Shown: positions 53,877-63,007 of the stretch, in pieces | How the letters are laid out: each line of letters begins with the position of its first letter | How positions within the stretch are numbered: position 1 is the stretch's first letter | Source: Flavobacterium johnsoniae | GTDB lineage: Bacteria; Bacteroidota; Bacteroidia; Flavobacteriales; Flavobacteriaceae | Direction of reading: 5' to 3' | Assembly (NCBI RefSeq): GCF_030388325.1 | Contig: NZ_CP103794.1 | Location: forward strand, 4,464,001 to 4,528,000 | DNA: 64,000 nt | The notes under the pieces: generated by a model | What the model was told of the DNA's origin: nothing | Database searches by the model: none | The model's input: only the letters and a program-made list of their open reading frames with translations | Translations under genes and position numbers: made by a program

Positions 53877-54276
53877 TTCTTATTTTTTTCAGTAAATTAT
53901 AACTTAACGCTCCTGTAAAACTTCCTATAACTCCGTAAAAAACATCCATTAAATCTGGACTTCTTCTCTGAATTACAAACTGCCCTCCTTCGGCTACACA
54001 CACTATTATGGCTGCAATAATTATATTTTGTATAAAACTTAAATTCTTGTTATAATTTATATCTGTTTGCCCTTTTTGATCTGCATATATTTCTAATAAA
54101 AAGCCAACAGCCACAAACGGAACAGCAGTACGCAAATTGTAATAATGATTACTCCAGTTCAAAAGCCATCTTGGCAAATAGGTTTCACTAGACAAACTTG
54201 GATCAGAGAGCCAAGAGAAGTAAAACACAACCCCGATAACTGTCAGCAATAGTATAAGAACTATTTTGTTAAACAT
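53860..54276 (-). CDS. VanZ-like family membrane protein
   Basis: A 138-residue protein with four membrane helices and the VanZ-type pattern: a first helix, then NLRTAVPFVAVGFLLEIY, then IIAAIIVCVAEGGQFVIQRRSPDLMDVFYGVIGSFTGAL (cited in part), where EGGQ..RSPDLMDV is the family core. VanZ confers teicoplanin tolerance in some bacteria; homologues are common in polysaccharide loci with unknown role. The gene overlaps the next by 17 bp and follows the tyrosine kinase by 56 bp. Confidence 0.85.
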   Translation of the reverse strand: MFNKIVLILLLTVIGVVFYFSWLSDPSLSSETYLPRWLLNWSNHYYNLRTAVPFVAVGFLLEIYADQKGQTDINYNKNLSFIQNIIIAAIIVCVAEGGQFVIQRRSPDLMDVFYGVIGSFTGALSYNLLKKIRNAKQT

Positions 54277-54332
54277 TTTTTAGTTTTAAATTTTAGTAAA
54301 TAAGCCGAAATTGGTCAAATAAAAGACTGATT

Positions 54333-56672
54333 TTAAGCTTCTTTTACTCTAAGCCCTTTTTTATACCAAGGCCTCTTTGCTTGTGCTTCTTGATACTTAT
54401 ATCCGTAACTTGCGCCATATCCGTATCCGTAAGCCGTTTTCATATTTACTCCGTTTATAAGAATACCTACATTTTTGAGCTGTTCTTTTTTAATTAAATT
54501 ACTTGCCTGAACTAGATTACTCTTATCTGTATAATCATATTTTACAACGAATACCGTCACATCTGCCAAATGGCTAAAGTTTAATGTATCTGAAACAATT
54601 TGCACTGGCGCAGTATCCAGAATTATATAATCATAAATCTCTCTTGCTTCTTCAATCAATGTTTCGAAATTAGAATTGGTAATCAATTGCGAAGGATTTG
54701 GAGGCGTTTCACCAGCAAATAAAACATCTAGGCTTTCTGAAAAATTATTGTCTTTTTGCAAAAACTCTTTCCAATCATCTGTTTTATTAGCTAAGAAATC
54801 TGAAAGTCCAGAAGCTCTTCTATCGATACTAAAATAATCATGCAATTGAGGATTTCTTAAATCTACACCAATTAGCAATACTTTTTTATTCAGATTACTA
54901 ATGGTGATTGCATTATGAAAAGCGCAGAAAGATTTTCCTTCTCCTTGAATTGCTGATGTATATAAAATGACGTTTCCTTTACTTTCTTTTTTTCTTGGTA
55001 ATAAATAAGACACATTTGAAACTAAGGCTCGAGATGCTTCTGCAATCATAGAACGTGATGTAGCTGTATTGTCTAATTTGTCATTTGATTTAATTTGAGG
55101 AATATGTCCTAAAATCGGAATATTAGAAAGTACTTTCTCAATATCATCTTCATTGTGTATTTTAGTATCAAAATATAAACGCAAATATGTAATTCCGAAT
55201 GGAAGCAATAAAGCAAACATAAATGAACCAAGCATAAATACTTTAGGTTGAGGAAAAATGGCAGAATAATTTGTTTCTGGCGCATTTAAAGTTTTTAAAT
55301 TCGACTCTAAAATGGCACCATTTAAAACAGCTTCTTCTTTCTTTTGCAATAATGCTACATAAGTTTCTTCTTTCAAACTTAGGTTGCTATTAATGTTTCC
55401 TAAAACTTTATCTTGGGTTGGAATGCTTTTAACTTTTGCTTCAGCAATACTTTGCTCTGCTCTGTTAGCTCTGCTGTTTTGATTTAGAAAGTTCAAATAA
55501 CCTTCAAGCGTATTTATCAATTCTTGTTTCTGAACTCGTAATTGTGTCATCAAACTAATATAAGCTGGATTGTTTTTTTGAGCTCTTTCTAAAATCATCT
55601 GACTGTCCATAATCTTTGCATTATAACTTATAAGCATCTGATTTACTGACTGAGAGTCCAAATTATAACCTGTTCCTAAAGTTTGAGTAGGAGCAGCTCG
55701 TTTAATATCATTTAAAGCAAAATTGGCAAGCGAAATTTGTTTTTCATTTTGCGAAGAACTTTCTTTTTTCTGAGTTCTATCTGCAGTTTGTTCAACAACA
55801 TAATTGTCCATTACCGCAATGTCGTTGTTTTGTAAATATTTTTCTTTTACACTTTCGATCGAATCTTTCTCTTTTGTAAAGTTTTTGATTCTCTGATTTA
55901 AGTAAGAAACTGTATTTCTAAATACTTTTTGCTTGTTTAGAACAATACTTTTATCTAAAAGAACAATAATTTCGCTTAAAATTTTTCTTGAACGATCTGG
56001 ACTTACGCTAACATGGCTAAGCTCTATAACTCCTTTTGCTTTTTCATCTGCTGCAACAAAAAGAGATTCTTTTAAATCTTTTAAAGCAATCGCTGTTGGT
56101 TGAATCACTACTTTATATTCATTTTCGAAATAAAGAGTTGGATTCTTTTTTGCTTTAGCCGATAATTGAATTTTAAATGGCAATCCTTCAACTTTTTCAT
56201 TTGAAGCATATCCTTTTACATTGTACGTTTGTTCAGTCTGAGGATTTGTTACAGTAAAACCATCTCTAATTACTTTAATTTCGTAAGTAACTTCAGGAAG
56301 AGAATCTTTCGAAACAGTTGGTATTAAAGCAAAAGGCACTTCATTTACATTATTATTTTGAACCGTATATACTTTTTCGAAATAAGAGAAATTCAAATTT
56401 AATTTCTTTACAACATCCAATAAAAATTCATTCGAAGTAATTAATCTGATTTCGTCTTCCAAATTATCTTCACTACTTTTTTCAGCTGTACTAATTGTAA
56501 TTATTTTAGTTTTATCTTCTTGCTTTTTGTCAAACAAAATAGTAGCCGAAGTTTCATATGTAGATGGCGTTATTTTAATAAAAATAAAAGCTGCACCCAC
56601 AAATACTATCAAACTCAGTACGAACCAAGGCCAATATCTCAAATACTTTAAAAGTTCTTTTTTGAAATCCAT
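54333..56672 (-). CDS. Polysaccharide co-polymerase and tyrosine autokinase, Wzc-like
   Basis: A 779-residue protein: a Wzz domain with membrane helices at about 17-35 and 475-495 and a long periplasmic coiled coil between, then a cytoplasmic BY-kinase. Walker A is SAIQGEGKS, Walker A' VLLIGVDLRNP, Walker B YIILDTAPV. A tyrosine cluster (Y748, Y750, Y752, Y756, Y758, Y760) near the C terminus is the autophosphorylation site. It controls polymerisation and chain length together with the Wza-like channel encoded upstream (57526-56762). Confidence 0.95.
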   Translation of the reverse strand: MDFKKELLKYLRYWPWFVLSLIVFVGAAFIFIKITPSTYETSATILFDKKQEDKTKIITISTAEKSSEDNLEDEIRLITSNEFLLDVVKKLNLNFSYFEKVYTVQNNNVNEVPFALIPTVSKDSLPEVTYEIKVIRDGFTVTNPQTEQTYNVKGYASNEKVEGLPFKIQLSAKAKKNPTLYFENEYKVVIQPTAIALKDLKESLFVAADEKAKGVIELSHVSVSPDRSRKILSEIIVLLDKSIVLNKQKVFRNTVSYLNQRIKNFTKEKDSIESVKEKYLQNNDIAVMDNYVVEQTADRTQKKESSSQNEKQISLANFALNDIKRAAPTQTLGTGYNLDSQSVNQMLISYNAKIMDSQMILERAQKNNPAYISLMTQLRVQKQELINTLEGYLNFLNQNSRANRAEQSIAEAKVKSIPTQDKVLGNINSNLSLKEETYVALLQKKEEAVLNGAILESNLKTLNAPETNYSAIFPQPKVFMLGSFMFALLLPFGITYLRLYFDTKIHNEDDIEKVLSNIPILGHIPQIKSNDKLDNTATSRSMIAEASRALVSNVSYLLPRKKESKGNVILYTSAIQGEGKSFCAFHNAITISNLNKKVLLIGVDLRNPQLHDYFSIDRRASGLSDFLANKTDDWKEFLQKDNNFSESLDVLFAGETPPNPSQLITNSNFETLIEEAREIYDYIILDTAPVQIVSDTLNFSHLADVTVFVVKYDYTDKSNLVQASNLIKKEQLKNVGILINGVNMKTAYGYGYGASYGYKYQEAQAKRPWYKKGLRVKEA

Positions 56673-56761
56673 AATTATTTAATTAAATACAGTTGCATTA
56701 ATCACAACAGGTAGATTCTAATTCTGAAATACTTATATAATCTTTTTAAACACTTGCCTTT

Positions 56762-57526
56762 TTATTGGGCAATAACAATAATCAAAGCCGAAAGTGACGC
56801 TACAATTCCCAGCAATTGAATTGGATCTTTGATAAGTCCTCCACTATTAGCTTTTAGTTTATTTGGAGTTACCACAATTACATCATTTTGTCTGATTCTA
56901 AAATTTGGATTAGACATCCAAGAAGCTGTCGTAAGATCAATATGATATACTAAACGTTTTCCATCTACTTCTCGAATCAGTTTAATATCTTTTCGAATAG
57001 CTGAATAAGTTAAATCTCTTGCCATTCCTATTGCATCTAGCAAACTGATCGATTCTTCGCTAAAAGGAATTACGCCTGGTGCATTAACCTCTCCTAAAAT
57101 GGTAAATTTGTTATTAAGCACTCGAACCTGTACAGTAGGATTTACCAAGTAATTCTCGTTTATTAAACGCTCTTTTATTTTAATTTCTGCGTTAGCTGGC
57201 GTTAATCCACCAACTTTAACTTCATTAAGAATAGGCATCATAATAGTTCCCTGCGGATTAACCAAATAACCTGACAATTTCATCATTTCAACTGAGTTTT
57301 GTGCGGTTGTAACTCCTGCACTCATGTTAAAAGGTGCCGCCACAACAGGGTTAAGATCACCAATGTCAATTTTTAAGATATCGTTAGGCTGAATTTTAGG
57401 CGATGTATAAGTTAGCGTTGAATTTGCATAACTATCCAAATCTTGCAAATACAGCATTTGTTTTCTGGTAGTACAAGACCCCAACATTAATAGCGATAAA
57501 ATAAAAGGAAAGAAAAATTTCTTCAT
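56762..57526 (-). CDS. Polysaccharide export outer membrane lipoprotein, Wza-like
   Basis: A 254-residue lipoprotein from ATG 57526 (signal with LGSCTTRK, lipidated C18 region). The frame upstream adds 11 residues before a normal lipoprotein signal and is not used. It has the Poly_export domain (IQPNDILKIDIGDLNP, QGTIMMPILNEVKVGGLTPANAE) and a SLBB-type domain (FTILGEVNAPGVIPF), and ends in a hydrophobic helix (LLGIVASLSALIIVIAQ) that could form the outer membrane pore as in Wza. Shorter than E. coli Wza, as usual in Bacteroidota. Confidence 0.93.
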   Translation of the reverse strand: MKKFFFPFILSLLMLGSCTTRKQMLYLQDLDSYANSTLTYTSPKIQPNDILKIDIGDLNPVVAAPFNMSAGVTTAQNSVEMMKLSGYLVNPQGTIMMPILNEVKVGGLTPANAEIKIKERLINENYLVNPTVQVRVLNNKFTILGEVNAPGVIPFSEESISLLDAIGMARDLTYSAIRKDIKLIREVDGKRLVYHIDLTTASWMSNPNFRIRQNDVIVVTPNKLKANSGGLIKDPIQLLGIVASLSALIIVIAQ

Positions 57527-57566
57527 GTTAACGGTGTATATATTAATATTTTTTATCACTCTAGAA

Positions 57567-58313
57567 TTATTGAACGATGTACTGTTTTAAAGCAAGACCT
57601 TTTTTAAGAAATACTGCTTGTGCTGCTGTTAATCCGTGATATTTATAGATTCTGTAGTCTTCATTTAAAACTTTTAATGCCGTTTTAAAACTCGTACTCA
57701 TACCTCCCATTCTCATTTTAACGATATACTTATCGATGTAGCTCATTTTGATTTTATACTTGTATAAATAGCGAAGTAAAAATTCTGTATCTGAAGCTAT
57801 TTTAAAATCAAGATTATACAACCCATGTTTATCAATTACACTCTTCTTCAAGTAAACAGTTGGATGCAAAGGCAACCAGCCTCCTTTTACTTTTTTAAGA
57901 CTAAAAACGCCTCCAATTCTATCGCGAACTAAACGTTCATCAGAATCATTGGTTACGTAAACTCCATCACCATAAATGCCCTCAATACTTGAATCTGTAT
58001 TAAAACGAGCAGCAATTCTCGAAATGGCTTTTGTATCGTAGAATTCATCATCAGAATGCATTAAACCAATTACGTCTCCAGTTGCCAATTTCAAACCTTT
58101 GTTTATGGCATCATACATACCTTTATCTGGTTCAGAAATATACTGGCTTATTCTGTCTTTGTAAGATTCTATAACCTTCTGTGTTCCGTCTTTAGAATTG
58201 CCATCAATGATGATGTATTCGATGTCGTGATAATTTTGAGACAACACACTTTTGATCGCTTTTTCTATAGTCGCTTTCCTGTTGTAACATACTGTGATAA
58301 TAGTGATTCTCAT
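57567..58313 (-). CDS. Family 2 glycosyltransferase (WcaA-like)
   Basis: A 248-residue GT-A enzyme with ITIITVCYNRKATIEKAI, IIIDGNSKDGTQKVIESY, SEPDKGMYDAINKGL and the metal-binding HSDDEFYD (DxD equivalent). SEPDKGMYDAINKG is typical of colanic-acid-type transferases WcaA/WcaE. It adds one sugar of the repeat unit. It lies 41 bp upstream of the Wza-like gene. Donor and acceptor unknown. Confidence 0.9.
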   Translation of the reverse strand: MRITIITVCYNRKATIEKAIKSVLSQNYHDIEYIIIDGNSKDGTQKVIESYKDRISQYISEPDKGMYDAINKGLKLATGDVIGLMHSDDEFYDTKAISRIAARFNTDSSIEGIYGDGVYVTNDSDERLVRDRIGGVFSLKKVKGGWLPLHPTVYLKKSVIDKHGLYNLDFKIASDTEFLLRYLYKYKIKMSYIDKYIVKMRMGGMSTSFKTALKVLNEDYRIYKYHGLTAAQAVFLKKGLALKQYIVQ

Positions 58314-58511
58314 AATAATTACATTTTAAAGTAAATGTTTTTCATAATTTCAAGGTAAAACTAAAACAAAAGAACGCCACTAGAAAAACTTCTCGACGAA
58401 GCGCCACAATCCTCGTTAAAACCCAAATTTTATACTATTGATGTCCTTAATAAGGAAATTGCAAAAAAGAAAAGAGTATAAAGTGATACTTCCGAATTTG
58501 TCGAAAGAAGT

Positions 58512-59456
58512 TTATTGATTTAACAATAACTTGTCGAAATAGTTAATTGTAGTAACTAAACCTTCTTTCAATTGAATCTTAGGTTCCCAACCACTTAATT
58601 TGCTTTTAGCCAAAGTAATATCTGGCTGTCTTTGCTTAGGATCGTCTTTTGGAAGTTCTAAATGAATGATTTTCGATTTAGAATTTGTTAATTCAATAAC
58701 TGCTTGAGCAAGTTCAAGCATTGTAAACTCATTTGGATTACCCAAATTTACCGGACCAAGAAAAGCGGGATCAGAATTCATCATTCTAACCATTCCTTCC
58801 ACTAAATCATCAACGTATTGAAAAGAGCGAGTTTGCAGTCCATCTCCAAAAATGGTAATATCTTTTCCTTGCAAAGCCTGCACGATAAAATTAGAAACTA
58901 CTCGTCCGTCTGCAGGATTCATATTAGGACCGTAAGTGTTAAATATCCTGATGATTTTGATAGCCACTTTATTTTGATTGTGATAATCCATAAATAATGT
59001 TTCGGCACAACGTTTACCTTCATCATAACAAGAACGAATACCAATCGGGTTTACATGTCCCCAATAATGTTCTGGCTGAGGATGTACAAGTGGATCTCCA
59101 TAAACTTCACTTGTACTAGCTTGCAAAACTTTCGCGTTTACACGTTTTGCCAATCCTAAAACATTAATTGCTCCCATTACAGAAGTTTTTATTGTTTTGA
59201 TTGGATTATATTGGTAATGAACTGGAGATGCCGGACAAGCAAGATTGTAAATCTCATCAACCTCAGCATAATATGGCTCTGTTATATCGTGTCGAACCAT
59301 TTCAAAATAAGGGTTATCCAACAGTTCTATGATATTAGATTTGGCTCCTGTGAAATAGTTATCTAAGCAAATTACTTCATTTCCTTCGTTTAGTAATCTT
59401 TTGCACAAATGTGAACCTACAAATCCAGCTCCACCAGTTATTAATATTCTTTTCAT
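58512..59456 (-). CDS. UDP-glucuronic acid decarboxylase (UDP-xylose synthase)
   Basis: A 314-residue extended [14 protein letters not shown] near the start binds [33 protein letters not shown] and the catalytic [11 protein letters not shown] (YxxxK) are characteristic of UDP-xylose synthases, and [19 protein letters not shown] continues that match. It turns UDP-glucuronate to UDP-xylose, so xylose or a derived sugar is a likely component of the polymer. A UDP-glucose dehydrogenase to feed it is not in the window. It sits between two GT2 genes; 198 bp separate it from the downstream one. Confidence 0.93.
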   Translation of the reverse strand: MKRILITGGAGFVGSHLCKRLLNEGNEVICLDNYFTGAKSNIIELLDNPYFEMVRHDITEPYYAEVDEIYNLACPASPVHYQYNPIKTIKTSVMGAINVLGLAKRVNAKVLQASTSEVYGDPLVHPQPEHYWGHVNPIGIRSCYDEGKRCAETLFMDYHNQNKVAIKIIRIFNTYGPNMNPADGRVVSNFIVQALQGKDITIFGDGLQTRSFQYVDDLVEGMVRMMNSDPAFLGPVNLGNPNEFTMLELAQAVIELTNSKSKIIHLELPKDDPKQRQPDITLAKSKLSGWEPKIQLKEGLVTTINYFDKLLLNQ

Positions 59457-59457
59457 A

Positions 59458-60282
59458 TTAATTTATATTGTTTTTTATTGAATTTACTTTGGTTTGAATT
59501 TGAAAAAAATAATGTGACTTAAAACGTGCCAAGTAAAATCCTTCTTTACCATCTAGAAATCCTAATTTTAAAAAATAGGCTCCAATAAAATAAACCGCAG
59601 GAAGCAAACCTGTATTTAAAAGACCGTATTTAATCTTTTGGTTAAATGAAAGAAGTTCGTTTTTAGATTTCTTTAATTGAAGATAACGTTGTGCTTCCCA
59701 AGAAGAATAGGCATTGTGTTTGGCTATATAATGTTCTAAGTTTTTAAAGTCTTTATGAACAACTTTAGATTTAATGACACCAACTTTTCCTTCTATAATA
59801 GGATGTTCATGAACCTCCATATCCAAATGGCTCCACAAATCTTCTTCGATTTTTTCGTAAGCTCCTTTAGATTTCTTAAAAAGAGCCGACTTTTGAAATC
59901 CGTAACCATATTTAAGTTTTCTTCCCATAAAATAGTTTTCAAACTGTATGGTAAATCCGTTATAATTTGGATCTAAGGTTTTTATTGCCACTTCATCAAC
60001 AAATGCTTCTGTAACAAATTCGTCTGCATCCAAAAACAAAATCCATTCATGGCGAAGATTTCCGTTTTGAAGCGTCCAATTACGCTTTTTAGGAAATTTT
60101 CCATTCCATTCAAATTGTAATACTTCGGCTCCCTTTGCTTTTGCAATAGCTATAGTATCATCAGTGCTGCCAGAATCTACCACGATAATTTGATCAAATC
60201 GTTTTAATTTATCCAAACAAGAAGGTAAATTAAGTGCTTCGTTTTTAACAGAAACGACTACGGTAATTGGAATTTTATTCAA
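59458..60282 (-). CDS. Family 2 glycosyltransferase (WaaE/KdtX-like)
   Basis: A 274-residue GT-A enzyme: [51 protein letters not shown] and the metal site LFLDADEFV. The [12 protein letters not shown] segment is shared with WaaE/KdtX-type transferases that modify lipopolysaccharide cores and with some capsule enzymes. The C-terminal hydrophobic stretch ([20 protein letters not shown]) can associate with the membrane. Its start overlaps the acetyltransferase gene by 8 bp and it is 1 bp from the decarboxylase start. Confidence 0.9.
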   Translation of the reverse strand: MNKIPITVVVSVKNEALNLPSCLDKLKRFDQIIVVDSGSTDDTIAIAKAKGAEVLQFEWNGKFPKKRNWTLQNGNLRHEWILFLDADEFVTEAFVDEVAIKTLDPNYNGFTIQFENYFMGRKLKYGYGFQKSALFKKSKGAYEKIEEDLWSHLDMEVHEHPIIEGKVGVIKSKVVHKDFKNLEHYIAKHNAYSSWEAQRYLQLKKSKNELLSFNQKIKYGLLNTGLLPAVYFIGAYFLKLGFLDGKEGFYLARFKSHYFFQIQTKVNSIKNNIN

Positions 60283-60835
60283 AGCTTCTAGATTTTATAA
60301 GTTTAGCGGGATTTCCGCCTACAATAGTATTTTTTTCTACGTTTTTTGTAACCAAACTTCCTGCACCAACAATAGCATTTTCTCCTATTGTTAATCCTGG
60401 CATTATAATGGCTCTTACCCCAATAAAAACACCTTTTTCTATCGTTATTTTTTTTGTAATCAAATTGAAAGCAGGATTATCAAAAGCATGTGTTCCCGTG
60501 CATAGATAAACTTCCTGACCTACTGTGGCATGCTCGAATATTTCTATAACTCCTAGTGAATAAGCATTGGCTCTATCTCCTAGACAAGCATGATCATGTA
60601 AAATCAAATTCCAAGGAATCTGAATTCTCGCTCTTTGATGCACAAATGGTTTTCCATAAATTTTGCATCCAAATAATTTCAGCCAGAACAATCTCCAGGC
60701 ATTAGCAGGTTTGGGTGTCCAAACACAAAATAGTAACCAAACATATTCCCAAAGCAGCATTTTTACTCGCTTTGAAATTGTCCACGGCGAATCATAAGGC
60801 GAATTCTGACTGTATTCTATTGTAGTGCTATCCAT
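60275..60835 (-). CDS. WcaF-like acetyltransferase (left-handed beta-helix)
   Basis: A 186-residue protein with hexapeptide repeats from about residue 75 (ARIQIPWNLILHDHACLGDRANAYSLGVIEI, IEKGVFIGVRAIIMPGLTIGENAIVGAGSLVTK; both cited in part) and the family ending IVGGNPAKLI. The N-terminal helical part with WEYVWLLFCVWTPKPANAWRLFWLK matches WcaF of colanic acid synthesis. The likely catalytic His is in GTHAFD. It O-acetylates a sugar of the repeat unit using acetyl-CoA. It overlaps its neighbours by 8 bp on each side. Confidence 0.92.
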   Translation of the reverse strand: MDSTTIEYSQNSPYDSPWTISKRVKMLLWEYVWLLFCVWTPKPANAWRLFWLKLFGCKIYGKPFVHQRARIQIPWNLILHDHACLGDRANAYSLGVIEIFEHATVGQEVYLCTGTHAFDNPAFNLITKKITIEKGVFIGVRAIIMPGLTIGENAIVGAGSLVTKNVEKNTIVGGNPAKLIKSRSFE

Positions 60836-61931
60836 TTAATATTGATTGAAAATCCTCGATAAACATTTTGGCAATTTTAACTGTAGAAAAATCATCAAAG
60901 ACTTTTCTCCCATTCAAAGAAATTTTTTCACGAAGTTCTGTATCGGTCATCAATCTCGTAAGTTGTTGAGAAAGTTCCTGTACTTGATTACTGTTGCTTT
61001 GATTAAATCTCAAACAATTTACATCATCAAGTGCATATTCATTAAAACAATCGTGATTAGAGAGAACTGTTGCGCATCCGTAAGACATTGCTTCTCTTGG
61101 AGCTACAGGGCCTGCATCTCCAGTTCCATCTTGTATAGGGTAACAAAAAATTTTAGATTCAAAGTAGAATTTTGATAAGGCGTCTTGATCGTAAACAGAT
61201 CCAATAAAATTAACATTCCCTTTTTTACTTTTCAAACTTTCATAATATGCTTCTCCGCCGCCGCCTTCTGCTGGATCCCAAGGACCAACAATATTTAAAG
61301 TCCAATTTTGAGCAATATGTTCTGGAATGCTGTTGAAAGCGTCAATTAAAACATGAACACCTTTTTCTTTATCCAAACGGCCAACGAATAAAATGCTGTT
61401 GTTTTTTTCAGTTTTAAAATCTTTTAATTGAAAAGGAACAGGGTTCGGAATGTAAGAGATTTTATCATGATCTTTAGGTTTAAGTTTTTCTTTTACTAAA
61501 TCAAAAATCATTGGAGAACAAGCTCTAAACCTACTAGCATTTGAGTACAATTTCATTTGCCATTTAGGTCTTCTTTCTACGCTTACATAAACTTTACCTT
61601 TTCTTTTATTTCTAAAAAAAATAGGCAACCAAAAAGTATTCGATACGACAATATCACTATCTATGTGTTTTAGTGTTCGTAAAGTGTATATTAAATCGTA
61701 AAATTTTAAAACGATTAAACTTTTTGGCGTAGCAAAACCTTTAACACGAATATGTGAAACTCCATTTATAGTTTCTTCATTTTCAAATGATGGATAAGAC
61801 CTGCTAATATGCGTAACTTCATGACCTAAACTAACAAACTCTTGTCCTAGTTTGTAGTATATTTTTTCGACTGCACCTCCTAATATTGGAGGAACTGGAA
61901 TAAAAGCTCCTTGAACTATCGTAATTTTCAT
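60828..61931 (-). CDS. Family 4 glycosyltransferase
   Basis: A 367-residue GT-B enzyme. The N-terminal AFIPVPPILGGAVEKIYYKLG binds the acceptor side; LFVGRLDKEKGVHVLIDAF and the donor site near GTGDAGPVAPREAMSYGCA lie in the C-terminal domain, where the usual E-x7-E pattern is replaced by PVAPREAM with only the second acidic residue. It overlaps the acetyltransferase gene by 8 bp and follows the next transferase gene by 2 bp. Sugar unknown. Confidence 0.9.
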   Translation of the reverse strand: MKITIVQGAFIPVPPILGGAVEKIYYKLGQEFVSLGHEVTHISRSYPSFENEETINGVSHIRVKGFATPKSLIVLKFYDLIYTLRTLKHIDSDIVVSNTFWLPIFFRNKRKGKVYVSVERRPKWQMKLYSNASRFRACSPMIFDLVKEKLKPKDHDKISYIPNPVPFQLKDFKTEKNNSILFVGRLDKEKGVHVLIDAFNSIPEHIAQNWTLNIVGPWDPAEGGGGEAYYESLKSKKGNVNFIGSVYDQDALSKFYFESKIFCYPIQDGTGDAGPVAPREAMSYGCATVLSNHDCFNEYALDDVNCLRFNQSNSNQVQELSQQLTRLMTDTELREKISLNGRKVFDDFSTVKIAKMFIEDFQSILNG

Positions 61932-61933
61932 TT

Positions 61934-63007
61934 TTAAACCGTTTTATACAATTCAAGCATTTTTTTACCTACGTTTTTCATATCATATTTACTAATGACC
62001 AAATCTCTTCCATGTTTCCCCATCATTTCTAACAGCATTGTAGGTGAATTGAAAACTTTAAATAATGCTTTTTCTAAATTTGCAACCGACAAATCGATCC
62101 ACCAGCCACATTTATGTATTTCTAAATCTTCCCAAGGTGTTCCGTGAGTTGTAATTACCGGAACTGCAACTGCAAGAGCTTCTGCTACAACAATTCCAAA
62201 ATTTTCACTATGTGTAGGTAAAACCATTACATCTGCAGATCGAAGAAAATCCCATTTTTCTTCGCCATATTTTGCTCCAACAAAATGTACGTTTTTTAAA
62301 TCCTGAGTACTTTGCAGAAGACTTTCTATATATTCTTGTTCACCACTTCCAGCAATTTCAAGCGTCCAGTCTTCAGTATTGCTTGTACGCCAAGCATCTA
62401 AAAGCAATTCGATTCCTTTTTTAGGATGGATTCGAGACATGAATATCATTTTTTTAGTTCCGTAATTTTCCTTGATTTTTTTCACATCTTTTAAGTGAAT
62501 TCCATTTGGAATAATGTGAATTGGATTTTTAAAACCCAGCGCCTGAATATTTTCCGCCTCCATTTTTGCTGTTGCATGAAGACATATTGAGCGCTTAAGA
62601 GCCGTTTTTTGATATAACAATAATGCTATTTTTTTCTTTATCGGATTATGAGCCATAATCCAAGGCTCTAGCATACCATGTGGAGATACGATTACTTTTA
62701 TTCCTAATTTTTGAGCTTCATTTTGAAAAACCCAATTTTGAGGAGTCCAAATACCATTAATGTGAACAATATCTGGAGCTTCATTTTTCAAAAAAATGCG
62801 ATACTCATTAATTAAAGAAAACCAGCGAGATATTTTATTATTAAAAAATTTCACAGGAACTCCTTCTATCGAAATTGGATCTTTAGAAACGCCTGTTGCA
62901 ATACTAAAAGTGGTATCCTCTTTTAGCTCTTTACTTAACAAACGAATATATTCTGTTGTTCCTCCGCCGCTCTTATCAATACTGGCTATGTAATGAATTA
63001 CTTTCAT
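61934..63007 (-). CDS. Family 4 glycosyltransferase
   Basis: A 357-residue GT-B enzyme with SGGGTTEYIRLLSKEL near the start, VSPHGMLEPWIMAHNPIKK in the middle (typical of capsule GT4 proteins), the hinge IFMSRIHPKKGIELLLDAW and the donor-binding THSENFGIVVAEALAVAVPVI with the E-x7-E pair. It overlaps the upstream partial transferase gene by 4 bp. Retaining mechanism expected; the linkage made is not known. Confidence 0.92.
   Translation of the reverse strand: MKVIHYIASIDKSGGGTTEYIRLLSKELKEDTTFSIATGVSKDPISIEGVPVKFFNNKISRWFSLINEYRIFLKNEAPDIVHINGIWTPQNWVFQNEAQKLGIKVIVSPHGMLEPWIMAHNPIKKKIALLLYQKTALKRSICLHATAKMEAENIQALGFKNPIHIIPNGIHLKDVKKIKENYGTKKMIFMSRIHPKKGIELLLDAWRTSNTEDWTLEIAGSGEQEYIESLLQSTQDLKNVHFVGAKYGEEKWDFLRSADVMVLPTHSENFGIVVAEALAVAVPVITTHGTPWEDLEIHKCGWWIDLSVANLEKALFKVFNSPTMLLEMMGKHGRDLVISKYDMKNVGKKMLELYKTV

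Noticed and set aside
58380..58512. Inverted repeat AAACTTCTCGAC / GTCGAAAGAAGTTT in the gap between the GT2 and UDP-xylose synthase genes
   Set aside because: Arms differ in length and are about 100 bp apart; one arm runs into the region beside a stop codon, so chance similarity is likely.
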